Assembly (NCBI GenBank): GCA_024234075.1
Contig: JACKOV010000007.1
Coordinates: 62,001 to 126,000, forward strand
DNA: 64,000 nt
Direction: 5' to 3'
DNA from: Nevskiaceae bacterium
GTDB lineage: Bacteria; Pseudomonadota; Gammaproteobacteria; Steroidobacterales; Steroidobacteraceae
Shown here: piece by piece, positions 56,019 to 64,000 of the stretch
How the letters are laid out: each line of letters starts with the position of its first letter
How positions within the stretch are numbered: the first letter of the stretch is position 1
Notes under the pieces: model-generated
Told to the model about the DNA's origin: nothing
Seen by the model: the letters and a program-made list of their open reading frames with translations, nothing else
Databases searched by the model: none
Position numbers and translations under genes: made by a program

Positions 56019-56708
56019 ATGGACGCGGAGCGCCTGCTCGACCCCCTGATCACGACCCTGGACCGGGCCTTGCGCGCGGTCCTGGCCCCGGCCCGTGCCG
56101 CCCGCCCGATGCCCGAGCCCGCGCCCGAATCCGGACCCACCGCCTCGGCCTCAGCTTCCTCGGCTACCGCCCCCGCTGCGCCCGCCGCCGAGCTGTCCGA
56201 GCCTGAACGGCGGACCGCCGCGGCGCTGATGCGCGTCAATCATTCCGGCGAAGTCGCGGCCCAGGCGCTCTACCACGGCCAGGCCCTGCTGGCACGCGAT
56301 GCCGGAACCCGCGAATTGCTGCTGCAGGCCGCCCGCGACGAGACCGATCATCTGGCCTGGTGTCAGGATCGCCTGCACGAGCTCGACTCGCGGCCGAGCC
56401 GGCTGGCCCCGGTCTGGTATGCCGGTTCGTTCGCGATCGGTGCGCTGGCCGCGGCGCTGGGCGACCGCGTCAGCCTGGGGTTCGTCGCCGAAACCGAGCG
56501 CCAGGTCGAAGGCCATATCGACTCCCATCTCGAACGCCTGCCGCCCGCCGACAGCCGCAGCCGGGCGATCCTCGAACAGATGCGCCGCGACGAAATCGCC
56601 CACGGCCAGCACGCCACCGCTGCCGGCGGCCTGCCGCTGCCGGCGCCGGTGCGCGGTCTGATGCGCCGCTCCGCCCGTGTGATGACATTCACAAGTTATT
56701 GGATATGA
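56019..56708 (+). CDS. coq7: Coq7 diiron hydroxylase of ubiquinone biosynthesis
   Basis: 2-polyprenyl-3-methyl-6-methoxy-benzoquinone monooxygenase, an alternative to UbiF. The ferritin-like protein (229 residues) has metal ligands in [27 protein letters not shown], the [16 protein letters not shown] helix and [10 protein letters not shown]. The first 55 residues include a low-complexity Pro/Ala/Ser linker not common in the family. A TATAAT at 56007-56012 lies so close to the ATG that transcription could begin at the start codon itself, but no good -35 box is seen. Confidence 0.95.
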   Translation: MDAERLLDPLITTLDRALRAVLAPARAARPMPEPAPESGPTASASASSATAPAAPAAELSEPERRTAAALMRVNHSGEVAAQALYHGQALLARDAGTRELLLQAARDETDHLAWCQDRLHELDSRPSRLAPVWYAGSFAIGALAAALGDRVSLGFVAETERQVEGHIDSHLERLPPADSRSRAILEQMRRDEIAHGQHATAAGGLPLPAPVRGLMRRSARVMTFTSYWI

Positions 56709-56788
56709 ATCAGAATCGGCTTGCGCACCCGCTCGCTTATGTATAAAAAGCCGCAACGTAAGTAAAATGCCGCCTGCGGGAGATTTTT

Positions 56789-57562
56789 GTGGTGGACGAT
56801 AACGTTAAGCCGCTCAGCGACATCCCGGCGATCAATCGTTTCCTGAGCTACTGCCGCATCCGCACGGTGCCTTCCAAGACCGTCGTGATCCACGCGGGCG
56901 ACCTTCCCGACGTCCTCTACTACATCATCTCCGGCTCGGTCGAGGTGATGATCGAGGACGAGGAAGGTAACGAAATGGTGCTGGCCTACCTCAACAAGAG
57001 CCAGTTCTTCGGCGAAATGGGCCTGTTCTACGAACAGCCGACCCGTACCGCCTGGGTCCGCACCCGCGGCCAGTGCGAGCTCGCCGAAATGACCTACCCG
57101 CGCTTCCGGCAGATCGCCGCCGAAAGCCCGGGCCTGATTTTCGAGCTCGCGACCCAGCTCGCGACCCGGCTCGACCGCACCAACCGCAAGCTCGGCGACC
57201 TCGCCTTCGTCGACGTCACCGGCCGTGTCGCGCACGCGATCATGGACCTATGCGGCGAGCCCGATGCCATGACCCACCCCGAAGGCATGCAGATCAAGGT
57301 CTCGCGCCAGGAGCTGTCGCGCCTGGTCGGCTGCTCGCGCGAAATGGCCGGCCGCGTGCTGAAGGTGCTGGAGGAACAGGGCCTGCTGCGCGCCACCGGC
57401 AAGACCATCGTCGTCTACAACGCGCGTCCGAAGATGAAGACCCGTCCGGTGATCGTGCCGGTCAAGACCGCCGCCGCGGCAACGGGCGGCAAGGCGGCCG
57501 CTGCCGCTGCCGCACCCCTCGACGACGACGAGGACGACGACTGGGACGACGACGACGAATGA
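56789..57562 (+). CDS. Crp/Vfr-type cyclic-nucleotide-responsive regulator with acidic tail
   Basis: A 257-residue transcription factor. A cyclic-nucleotide-binding domain (20-135) includes GEMGLFYEQPTRTAWVRTR, matching the cAMP pocket of E. coli CRP (GELGLFEEGQERSAWVRA) with Thr for Ser. The dimer helix and a winged helix-turn-helix (KVSRQELSRLVGCSREMAGRVLKVLEEQGLL) follow. After residue 217 there is an Ala/Lys linker and an Asp/Glu tail (DDDEDDDWDDDDE) that is not part of CRP. It is closest to Vfr/Clp-like regulators. The start is GTG (56789); a second GTG follows at once. Confidence 0.92.
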   Translation: MVDDNVKPLSDIPAINRFLSYCRIRTVPSKTVVIHAGDLPDVLYYIISGSVEVMIEDEEGNEMVLAYLNKSQFFGEMGLFYEQPTRTAWVRTRGQCELAEMTYPRFRQIAAESPGLIFELATQLATRLDRTNRKLGDLAFVDVTGRVAHAIMDLCGEPDAMTHPEGMQIKVSRQELSRLVGCSREMAGRVLKVLEEQGLLRATGKTIVVYNARPKMKTRPVIVPVKTAAAATGGKAAAAAAAPLDDDEDDDWDDDDE

Positions 57563-57566
57563 GCGA

Positions 57567-57602
57567 GGTGTCGGGACGCCGCCCCGCGCGGCGCCCAGAC
57601 AC
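57567..57602 (+). terminator. Possible hairpin after crp
   Basis: An imperfect GC-rich inverted repeat (GTGTCGGGACGCCGC / GCGGCGCCCAGACAC) lies between the crp stop and the end of rpe. There is no T-run, so a terminator role is weakly supported; it may pause convergent transcription. Confidence 0.3.
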
Positions 57603-57616
57603 CGTCTGAGCCAGTC

Positions 57617-58303
57617 TCAGGCGCGCGCCGCGTCGATCTCGCGCCGCAACTCGCGAATGGTTGCCGCGTAGTCCCGGCTGCCGAAAATCGCCGAACCGGC
57701 GACGAAGGTATCCGCGCCGGCTGCCGCGACCGCACGGATGTTCGCCGGCTTGATGCCCCCATCGACCTCGAGCCGGATCTCGCGGCCGCTGGCCGCGATC
57801 CGCGCCCGCGCCTGGGCGATCTTCGCCAGCACGCCCGGAATGAAGGCCTGGCCGCCGAAACCCGGATTGACCGACATCAGCAACACCATGTCGATGCTGC
57901 CCAGCGTGTAATCGAGCCAATCCAGCGGCGTCGCCGGATTGAATACCAGCCCCGGCCGGCAACCCAGCTCGCGGATCAGGCCGATGGTGCGATCGACGTG
58001 GTCGCTCGCCTCCGGGTGGAAGGTGATGTAGGTAGCACCGGCCTTGGCGAAATCCGGCACGATGCGATCGACCGGGCGGACCATCAAGTGCACGTCGATC
58101 GGCGCCGTGACACCGTGCCGGCGCAAAGCTTCGCAGACCAGCGGGCCGACGGTCAGGTTCGGCACATAGTGGTTGTCCATGACGTCGAAGTGCACCAGAT
58201 CGGCGCCCGCGGCCAGCACCGCATCGACATCCGCACCCAGGCGCGCAAAATCCGCCGACAGGATCGACGGCGCGATCCAGGGCGCCATAGCCGCAGTATT
58301 CAT
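57617..58303 (-). CDS. rpe: Ribulose-phosphate 3-epimerase
   Basis: Interconverts ribulose 5-phosphate and xylulose 5-phosphate. The 228-residue TIM-barrel protein shows [27 protein letters not shown] (catalytic Asp and metal His), [16 protein letters not shown] and LEVDGGI. The ATG overlaps the djlA stop by 4 nt. Confidence 0.97.
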   Translation of the reverse strand: MNTAAMAPWIAPSILSADFARLGADVDAVLAAGADLVHFDVMDNHYVPNLTVGPLVCEALRRHGVTAPIDVHLMVRPVDRIVPDFAKAGATYITFHPEASDHVDRTIGLIRELGCRPGLVFNPATPLDWLDYTLGSIDMVLLMSVNPGFGGQAFIPGVLAKIAQARARIAASGREIRLEVDGGIKPANIRAVAAAGADTFVAGSAIFGSRDYAATIRELRREIDAARA

Positions 58304-59277
58304 TGCAATCCTCGTTTCTCGCGCACCAAGTCCCAGGCCTCGATGATCTGCTGGGTGCGCCGCTTGGCATGCTCGAGCATCGACTCGGGCAGACCGTTGG
58401 CCTTGAGCTTATCAGGGTGATGGCGCGACAACTGGCGACGATAGGCCCGCACGACTTCCTCGTCGCTGGCCCTCGCCGACACTTCGAGCACCTCGTAGGC
58501 CTGCTCGAGCCGCACCCGTGCCTGCGCCTCGCGCCGGGCGGCACCCGCGCTGCCGCCCGGCTCTTGTGCACGACCGTTGTCGGCCCAGCCGTGGCGCAAC
58601 CGCAGCACGGCTTCGAAATGCGCGAACTCCACCGAGCCGACGCCCAGCAGGGTCGCGATCCGCTGCAGCCGTGTGCGCGACGGACCGCGCAGGTCCGTGC
58701 CGGCGAGCGCGGCGCGCATCTGGATCTCGAGAAAGATGCCGAGCAGGTCGGGCCGGCCGGCGCAGGCGCGACGCAGCCCCAGGATCGCGCGATCGAGCCC
58801 ATAGCCCGGCTGCTTGCCGGTGTTGAAATGGCCGATCGCCTCGCCGACCTGCAAGTCGTCGAGACCGAATTCGGCCATCACCGCCCGGGCCGCACGGATC
58901 TCCGCTTCGGAGACCCGCCCATCGGCCTTGGCGACATGCCCCATGACCTCGAAGGTCACGCGGAAGAAACGCGCCGCGACCTGGGCCGGATCGCGATACG
59001 GCGCGGAGTTCTGATAAGCCTCGACGTCGGGATTGCGATCCGCGGCCTGCCCGCGCCGCCGCCGGGCGCCCGGCTCGCCGGGCCGCGCAGTGCGACGGGC
59101 ATCGCCGCCACCCTGCTCGCCCGGATCGCCGAACACGTCGCGCAACCGGCGCATACTCGCACCGGCGGCAGCGATCTTCTCGTCGTAGAGATGACCGGCC
59201 AGCACGCCCAGCGCCACGCCGACCGGCCCGAAAGCCAGACCCAGCGCGCCACCGACAAGTTTCCCGCTCCACTTCAT
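58300..59277 (-). CDS. djlA: DjlA co-chaperone with C-terminal J domain
   Basis: A 325-residue membrane-anchored DnaK partner. It begins with a hydrophobic Gly-rich transmembrane segment (1-28, [20 protein letters not shown]), then an Arg/Gly-rich linker, a TerB-like central domain (about 95-210) and a J domain with the HPD motif (RHHPDKL, about residue 285). The layout matches E. coli DjlA. It is coupled to rpe. Confidence 0.94.
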   Translation of the reverse strand: MKWSGKLVGGALGLAFGPVGVALGVLAGHLYDEKIAAAGASMRRLRDVFGDPGEQGGGDARRTARPGEPGARRRRGQAADRNPDVEAYQNSAPYRDPAQVAARFFRVTFEVMGHVAKADGRVSEAEIRAARAVMAEFGLDDLQVGEAIGHFNTGKQPGYGLDRAILGLRRACAGRPDLLGIFLEIQMRAALAGTDLRGPSRTRLQRIATLLGVGSVEFAHFEAVLRLRHGWADNGRAQEPGGSAGAARREAQARVRLEQAYEVLEVSARASDEEVVRAYRRQLSRHHPDKLKANGLPESMLEHAKRRTQQIIEAWDLVREKRGLQ

Positions 59278-59382
59278 CCTGCAATACTAGCAATCCCGCC
59301 CCACGGCCGATCGGCAGGTCCGTCCCCCTTGCAGCAGAATGCTCCCGCAACGAACGCAGCAGCGCCGGCACCGGCAGGCGCC

Positions 59383-60264
59383 GTGCACCGCACTGCGCTG
59401 CGCCATTTGCCGCTGATCCACACCGGCAAGGTCCGCGACATCTACGCAGTCGATCCCGCGACCATGCTGATCGTCACCACCGATCGGCTGTCCGCCTTCG
59501 ACGTCGTGCTGCCGGATCCGATCCCGCACAAGGGGCGGGTGCTGACCGAAATCTCGAACTTCTGGTTCGCCCGCACTACCCACATCGTGCCGAACCAGCT
59601 GACCGGCCGCTCGCTCGACGAGCTGCCGCTCGATGCCGACGAACGCGCACTGCTGGCGGGGCGCGCCACCATCGTGCGGCGCCTGAAAGCGCTGCCGATC
59701 GAGGCCGTGGTCCGCGGCTACCTGATCGGCTCGGGGTGGAAGGACTACCAGCAGAGCGGCGCGGTCTGCGGCATCCGCCTGCCGCCCGGGCTGCAGCTCG
59801 CGGCGCAACTCCCGCAACCGCTGTTCACGCCCGCGTCCAAGGCGCCGCTCGGCCAGCACGACGAGAACATCGACTTCGACACGGTGGTGCGCCAGATCGG
59901 CGCCGACCTCGCCGCGCAGCTGCGCGACACCGCGCTGCAGCTATACCAGTTCGCCGCGGCCCATGCGCGGGCCCGCGGCATCATCGTCGCCGATACCAAG
60001 TTCGAGTTCGGCCTCGACGAGACCGGCCGCCTGCACCTGATCGACGAGGTCGTCACGCCGGACTCCTCGCGCTTCTGGCCGGCCGACACCTACCAGGTCG
60101 GCATCAGCCCACCGTCGTTCGACAAGCAGTTCGTGCGCGACTATCTCGAGACGCTCGACTGGAACAAGCGCGCTCCGGGCCCGCCGCTGCCGGCGGAGAT
60201 CATTGCGCGGACCAGCGAGAAGTATTGCGAGGCGCTGGCGCGAATCACAGGACCGGCGCTTTAG
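59383..60264 (+). CDS. purC: Phosphoribosylaminoimidazole-succinocarboxamide synthase
   Basis: Condenses CAIR with aspartate in purine synthesis. The protein has about 293 residues from the GTG at 59383: [62 protein letters not shown] and the metal loop [15 protein letters not shown]. It is the longer 'yeast-like' form. TTG at 59329 would add 18 residues of Pro/Ala sequence, so the GTG with a nearby GGCAGG is preferred. Divergent from djlA. Confidence 0.93.
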   Translation: MHRTALRHLPLIHTGKVRDIYAVDPATMLIVTTDRLSAFDVVLPDPIPHKGRVLTEISNFWFARTTHIVPNQLTGRSLDELPLDADERALLAGRATIVRRLKALPIEAVVRGYLIGSGWKDYQQSGAVCGIRLPPGLQLAAQLPQPLFTPASKAPLGQHDENIDFDTVVRQIGADLAAQLRDTALQLYQFAAAHARARGIIVADTKFEFGLDETGRLHLIDEVVTPDSSRFWPADTYQVGISPPSFDKQFVRDYLETLDWNKRAPGPPLPAEIIARTSEKYCEALARITGPAL

Positions 60265-60382
60265 GGTCTGGCCACGCTCGCGGAGCGCGGTGAATGCCGC
60301 GGAGCCGTGCAGCAGGACGCTTGGCGCGCCGCGGACACCGGGCCCAGAGCGACCCGAGCTTGCGTGCCGTCCGTGCGGGGGC
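60265..60382. other. Convergent gap between purC and the M1-M28 peptidase gene
   Basis: A short GC-rich convergent gap without a visible gene or a clear terminator with a T-run. Confidence 0.5.
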
Positions 60383-63300
60383 TCAGCGCGCCACTAGCTT
60401 GACCTGTTTTTCCAACAGCTTGTCGCCGCGGCGCAGCTTGGCTTGTACGGTTTCGCCGGGGGCGAAGGATTTCAGGATCGTGGAGAACTCGGCCAGGGTG
60501 CGTACGGGCTCGCCCTTGAGGTGGGTCACGATGTCGCCGGCTTGGATGCCGGCGAGCGCGGCCGGTGAGCCGGGGATGACCGATTCAGCGAGTACGCCGC
60601 CGCCTTCGACGGCTTCGTAGGCCGGCATGATGCCGAAGGAGACGCGGCGCTCGGGCGTCGCACCGGCGGCGGCGGCCGGCGGACGCGCTGCGTCGACGGG
60701 CGCCTGCTCGATCGTGACCGTCAGCGGCGTCGGGCGCTGGGCGAGGTAGCCCAGGGCTTCGCGGGTCACCATCGCCACTTTCACGAGCCCATCCGTATCG
60801 ATCTTGTCGGCCGTATCCGTCGGCCGGTGATAATCGAGATGCGCCCCCGTGAAGAGCTGAACCCCGGGTATGCCGCGAGCGATGAAGCTCTGCTGATCGG
60901 ACGACTCGGCCGCGCCGGCGATGCTGCGGATCGGCACACCGGTGGTCGCCGTGATGCCGCGGAAGACATGCGGCCATTCCATCGCCGTGCCCGTCGCCAG
61001 CGCAGTCAGCTCGCCGGCCGACAACCGCCCCACCGTGTCGAGGTTGACGACCGCGCGCAAGCCCTCGAGCGTCAGCCCGAGCGGATGCTCGACGAAATGC
61101 CGCGAGCCGACCAGACCTTCTTCTTCGCCGGAGAACGCGACGAAGACGATCGTGCGCGGCGGGCGCTCGCCGCTCGCCATGACCCGCGCGAGTTCCAGCA
61201 GCACCGCGACACCGCTGGCGTTGTCGTCCGCACCCGGGTGCACCTGGCCGAGCTCGGCCACCCGCACCCCGCGGCCGCTCCGGCCGAGATGATCGTAGTG
61301 TGCGGAAACGACGACGCTCTGGCCGTCGAACGCCGGATTCGCACCGGGCAGCACGCCGACGATGTTGCGGGCACGGCTCGCCGCCTTGGCGCCGCTCGGC
61401 GTGATGTCGAACTCCTGCACGTAGCCGCCGCCCGTCACCGCGGGCGCGAGACCCGCCGCGCGGAACGCCTTCTCGACATAGGCCGCGGCAGCATCGAGCC
61501 CCGCCGTGCCGACCGCACGACCCTCCTGCTCCGGGGCCGCGAGAAACTCGACGTGAGCCTTGAGCTGCGCCGGATCGAAGACGGTCGGAACCTGGGCGAG
61601 CGCCGCGCGCTTTTCATGCGGCGGCTCGACCAGCGGCACGTTGCGCGCGCCAGCCGGCCGTACATCCGCGCGCAGCGGCGAGTCGCTCGCCGGCCATTCG
61701 CCTTTGACGATGCTGGCGGCATCACGGCCCTCGAAGCCGAGGTACGAATACTTGCCGTAGTGCGGCAGCTTGCGGGCCAGCCCCGGCGCGGCATCGAGCG
61801 GATCGGCCACGATCCAGCCGATGGCCTTCAGCGGGTTGGCGGGATGCCGCCGGACGACAACGGCCGACTGACCCTCGAAACGGATCCGCTCACCGCGCGC
61901 CGTCACGCCCTCGGCGTCGACCGAGAATCCGAGCGCCGGGCTCGAATCGAACCAGCGCGCGGCGAGCCGGTTGTCACGGCCCATGACCCACACCGCCCGG
62001 TCGGCCGGCAGCGCCTTGGTCTCGGCGTCGCTCTGGTAGGTGAAGTGCTGCGTACCGCCGCCCCAGAACTCCGCCATCTTCCGGTAGGCGTCCTGTACCG
62101 CGGCTGGTGCCGCCGACGGCAGCACCACCAGCACCTCGTTGTCGCCGAACATCTGTCCGAGCGACGGCGCCGTCTCCCGCGCATCGAGCAAGCGGAACAC
62201 GTCGAACTCGGGATCGACTTCGACCAGCTCGGGCGGCGTCGCCGAGTGCAGCGAGAACGACGTGCTGCGTCCCTCGAGGCGCAGGCTCGAAACCTGCCGC
62301 ACCCCGTTGGTGCTGACCGCGATCGGCAGGTCGAGCCCGTACAGCGCGCCCGGCTGCACCTGCTCGACGCGGCCGGTAACCGTATAGCCGTCGGCCGCCT
62401 TGCGCACCGCCACGCCCGCGAGCCGCAGGTCCGGCGCACCCGCGCGATCGACCTGCTCCGTGAAGAGCCGCGCGAGATCCGCCTTCGACACCGCCTCCAT
62501 CGCCAGGCGCAGATCCGCGAACGAAGCGCGCTTGCCGTTGTTGTCGCGATTGAACCGCTGCAGGCCCGCCCGGAAGGCGTCGTCGCCGATCTGCCGGCGA
62601 ACCATGTGCGCCAGCATCAGCGTCTTGCCGTAGCCGACGGCTTCGGTCGCCGGGCTGTGGCGCGAGCGGAACTCGCGCAGCGGGAAGTCGTGGCCGTCGC
62701 GGACGAAATCGCGGTACTTCTTCAGCGTATCGCGCCGATACTCGGCGCCCTGATGCTCCTGCTCCTTGATCAGGTGGTCGGCCAGATAGGCCGTGAGCCC
62801 TTCGCACCAGTTGCCGGTCGCGTAGTCGACGAAGACCGAGTTGCCCCACCAGTTGTGCAGGATTTCGTGCGGATAGGACGAGGTCAGGATGAACGGGAAA
62901 CGGATGATCTGCGAGCCAAGCAGCGTGAACGACGGCATGCCGTAGCCCGTCTCCCAGAAGTTCTCGACCAGCGCGAACTTCTCGTAAGGGTAAGGGCCGA
63001 TCAGGTTGCGATACATCTCGATGTAGCGCGCGGTCGCCTCGAGATACTTCGCCGCCAGCGCATCGTCCGGCGTGCGCAGATAGACTTCGGCGCGCACCGC
63101 CCCGGCGCTGCGGACGGTTTTCTGCAGCGGCCCGCCGACGATATGCAGCTCGTCCAGCGGCAGCTCGGTGCTCCAGTGCGCGACACCCGCGGCATCGCGC
63201 GACGTGCCGTTGCCGGGGCTCACCAGCTGCCAGCCTTCGGGCGCACGCGCAGTCAGCGCAAAGCTGAACAACCCGTCACCGAGATAGGGATACCAGAGCG

Positions 63301-63775
63301 TGCTGCCGGCAAGATAGACGCCTTCGGGGCCGATCGTGCCCATCGTCTCGGTGAAGCCGCGTGCGTACTCCTGCACGGGCGCTTCGAGCGGGAATGCGAC
63401 CGGGCCACGATAACGGAGCTTCAGGGTGCGCTGCCCTGCCGGCAGCTGCACACGGTAGCGCGCGGCGTGGCTATTGCCGCCCTGCGATGCGCTCGAACCG
63501 TTGATACCCTCGAACCCGGCCGCGCCTTCGAGCGGCAGGCGCGTCACGGCAGGCGTCGCGCTTTCGATCGTCAGCGGCTCGGCCAGCAGAAACTCGACAC
63601 TCTTGCCCGCGAGCGACTCGGGCAGCACGACGCTCGCTTCGACCGCGAGCAGATGCGTCGCCGGCGTGAGCTCGACATCGAGCTGGTAGCGCGGCAGGTC
63701 TTCTGCCGCGCTGCAGGCCTGTGAAAAGGCAAGGCCGAGGGCCAGGACGCCCAGCAGGCGCGGCAGCAATCGCAT
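60383..63775 (-). CDS. Secreted M1-M28-PDZ fused metallopeptidase
   Basis: A 1130-residue exported protein that joins two zinc peptidases. After a signal peptide (MRLLPRLLG...ACSA, also lipobox-like at SQAC), an M1-like region has HEILHNWWG (303-307) and GNWCEGLTAY with the third-ligand Glu near 326. A separate M28 domain (about 745-1010) has SAHYDHLG, GADDNASGVAVLLELAR, SGEEEGLVGS and HLDYHRPTDTADKID as metal ligands. A C-terminal PDZ domain follows (about 1040-1125). It probably removes N-terminal residues from peptides outside the cytoplasm. The upstream partial gene ends 4 nt before its start. Confidence 0.92.
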   Translation of the reverse strand: MRLLPRLLGVLALGLAFSQACSAAEDLPRYQLDVELTPATHLLAVEASVVLPESLAGKSVEFLLAEPLTIESATPAVTRLPLEGAAGFEGINGSSASQGGNSHAARYRVQLPAGQRTLKLRYRGPVAFPLEAPVQEYARGFTETMGTIGPEGVYLAGSTLWYPYLGDGLFSFALTARAPEGWQLVSPGNGTSRDAAGVAHWSTELPLDELHIVGGPLQKTVRSAGAVRAEVYLRTPDDALAAKYLEATARYIEMYRNLIGPYPYEKFALVENFWETGYGMPSFTLLGSQIIRFPFILTSSYPHEILHNWWGNSVFVDYATGNWCEGLTAYLADHLIKEQEHQGAEYRRDTLKKYRDFVRDGHDFPLREFRSRHSPATEAVGYGKTLMLAHMVRRQIGDDAFRAGLQRFNRDNNGKRASFADLRLAMEAVSKADLARLFTEQVDRAGAPDLRLAGVAVRKAADGYTVTGRVEQVQPGALYGLDLPIAVSTNGVRQVSSLRLEGRSTSFSLHSATPPELVEVDPEFDVFRLLDARETAPSLGQMFGDNEVLVVLPSAAPAAVQDAYRKMAEFWGGGTQHFTYQSDAETKALPADRAVWVMGRDNRLAARWFDSSPALGFSVDAEGVTARGERIRFEGQSAVVVRRHPANPLKAIGWIVADPLDAAPGLARKLPHYGKYSYLGFEGRDAASIVKGEWPASDSPLRADVRPAGARNVPLVEPPHEKRAALAQVPTVFDPAQLKAHVEFLAAPEQEGRAVGTAGLDAAAAYVEKAFRAAGLAPAVTGGGYVQEFDITPSGAKAASRARNIVGVLPGANPAFDGQSVVVSAHYDHLGRSGRGVRVAELGQVHPGADDNASGVAVLLELARVMASGERPPRTIVFVAFSGEEEGLVGSRHFVEHPLGLTLEGLRAVVNLDTVGRLSAGELTALATGTAMEWPHVFRGITATTGVPIRSIAGAAESSDQQSFIARGIPGVQLFTGAHLDYHRPTDTADKIDTDGLVKVAMVTREALGYLAQRPTPLTVTIEQAPVDAARPPAAAAGATPERRVSFGIMPAYEAVEGGGVLAESVIPGSPAALAGIQAGDIVTHLKGEPVRTLAEFSTILKSFAPGETVQAKLRRGDKLLEKQVKLVAR

Positions 63776-63779
63776 GGTG

Positions 63780-64000
63780 TTATCTCCCGGGCCGGCGGAA
63801 CGGAACAGTCAGGGTCATCGGCGCCCCGTCGCGGCGGATGTCGAGCTTCGCATAATCGCCCCAGCGATAGTCGGCCGTCCTGCGCTGCAGATCGGTCGTG
63901 GAGGCGATCGCCGTGCCATCGAGCGCGAGGATGACGTCGCCGACCTTGACGCCGGCCTGCGCCGCCGACGATCGTTTGTCGATGTCGATGACCTTGGTCG
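63780..64000 (-). CDS. PDZ-domain protein, C-terminal part
   Basis: The 3' end of a gene that runs off the right edge. About 73 residues show a PDZ domain: AAQAGVKVGDVILALDGTAI, a helix DLQRRTADYRWGDYAKLDI and an RRDGAPMTLTVPFRRPGR end. It lies 4 nt upstream of the M1-M28 peptidase start, so both are probably one operon. M61- or C-terminal-processing-type peptidases often carry such a PDZ end, but the catalytic part is outside the window. Confidence 0.8.
   Translation of the reverse strand, partial: TKVIDIDKRSSAAQAGVKVGDVILALDGTAIASTTDLQRRTADYRWGDYAKLDIRRDGAPMTLTVPFRRPGR

Noticed and set aside
60827..63724. Open frame of about 965 codons on the plus strand opposite the M1-M28 peptidase
   Set aside because: Antisense shadow of a gene with full catalytic motifs on the other strand.

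Overview
The window is high-GC chromosomal DNA from a gammaproteobacterium. Evidence for this includes the ubiquinone hydroxylase pair with pepP, a UPF0149 gene, a ZapB-like gene, zapA, a 6S RNA and the 5-formyl-THF cyclo-ligase in the usual order, plus coq7, a Crp/Vfr-type regulator, DjlA, and pdxA-ksgA-apaG-apaH. Split gcvPA/gcvPB, a kynurenine-to-quinolinate gene set and a GlyGly-CTERM-like protein suggest a lineage near the Xanthomonadales/Nevskiales/Steroidobacterales side, but I cannot fix the genus from sequence alone. Most genes are housekeeping, densely packed, and often joined by 4-nt ATGA or GTGA overlaps.

Layout. 1-2889: the 3' end of pdxA, then rsmA, a universal stress protein, apaG and apaH. 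2868-7470: a convergent lipoprotein gene and a kynurenine operon (3-hydroxyanthranilate dioxygenase, cyclase-type hydrolase, kynU, kmo) that leads from tryptophan breakdown toward quinolinate and NAD. 7571-10903 (minus): lgt-thyA-SET protein-folA-lysine-rich H1-like protein. 10940-14859: rlmI, a DUF255 thioredoxin-fold protein and a glutathione peroxidase, followed by a decayed phospholipase D gene.

15880-23612 is the clearest accessory island. It holds a secreted Pro/Cys-rich protein, a 2012-residue SpvB/FG-GAP/RHS polymorphic toxin ending in an HNH nuclease with a probable immunity gene overlapping its stop codon, then a displaced second toxin tip with its own overlapping probable immunity gene. 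A truncated IS3-family element follows. 24039-30683 (minus) holds a DMT transporter, a DnaQ-like exonuclease, a dipeptidase remnant, a HIT protein with a ComB-like phosphatase, a MepK-like endopeptidase, ornithine decarboxylase and a Sua5-type tRNA modification enzyme.

30854-40172 (minus) holds the glycine cleavage operon gcvT-gcvH-gcvPA-gcvPB behind a tandem glycine riboswitch and terminator, then dgkA, a PfkB-type kinase and a duplicated HtrA/Nma111-like protease. 40474-42074 (plus): ispG and a pterin dehydratase. 42124-46717 (minus): UPF0149, pepP and two UbiH-family hydroxylases. 46786-49854 (plus): ZapB-like, zapA, 6S RNA, fau, EVE protein, a 20-residue lysine-only-type mini-gene with its own promoter and terminator, and rpiA. 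49906-54702 (minus): an amidase, a HepT/MntA toxin-antitoxin pair and a large GlyGly-CTERM surface protein. 54825-64000: tRNA-Gln, rplM-rpsI, coq7, crp, djlA-rpe, purC, and a fused M1-M28-PDZ peptidase behind a partial PDZ protein.

The most interesting parts are the tandem polymorphic toxin/immunity modules, the SET methyltransferase close to histone-H1-like lysine-rich proteins, and the 20-codon basic peptide gene.
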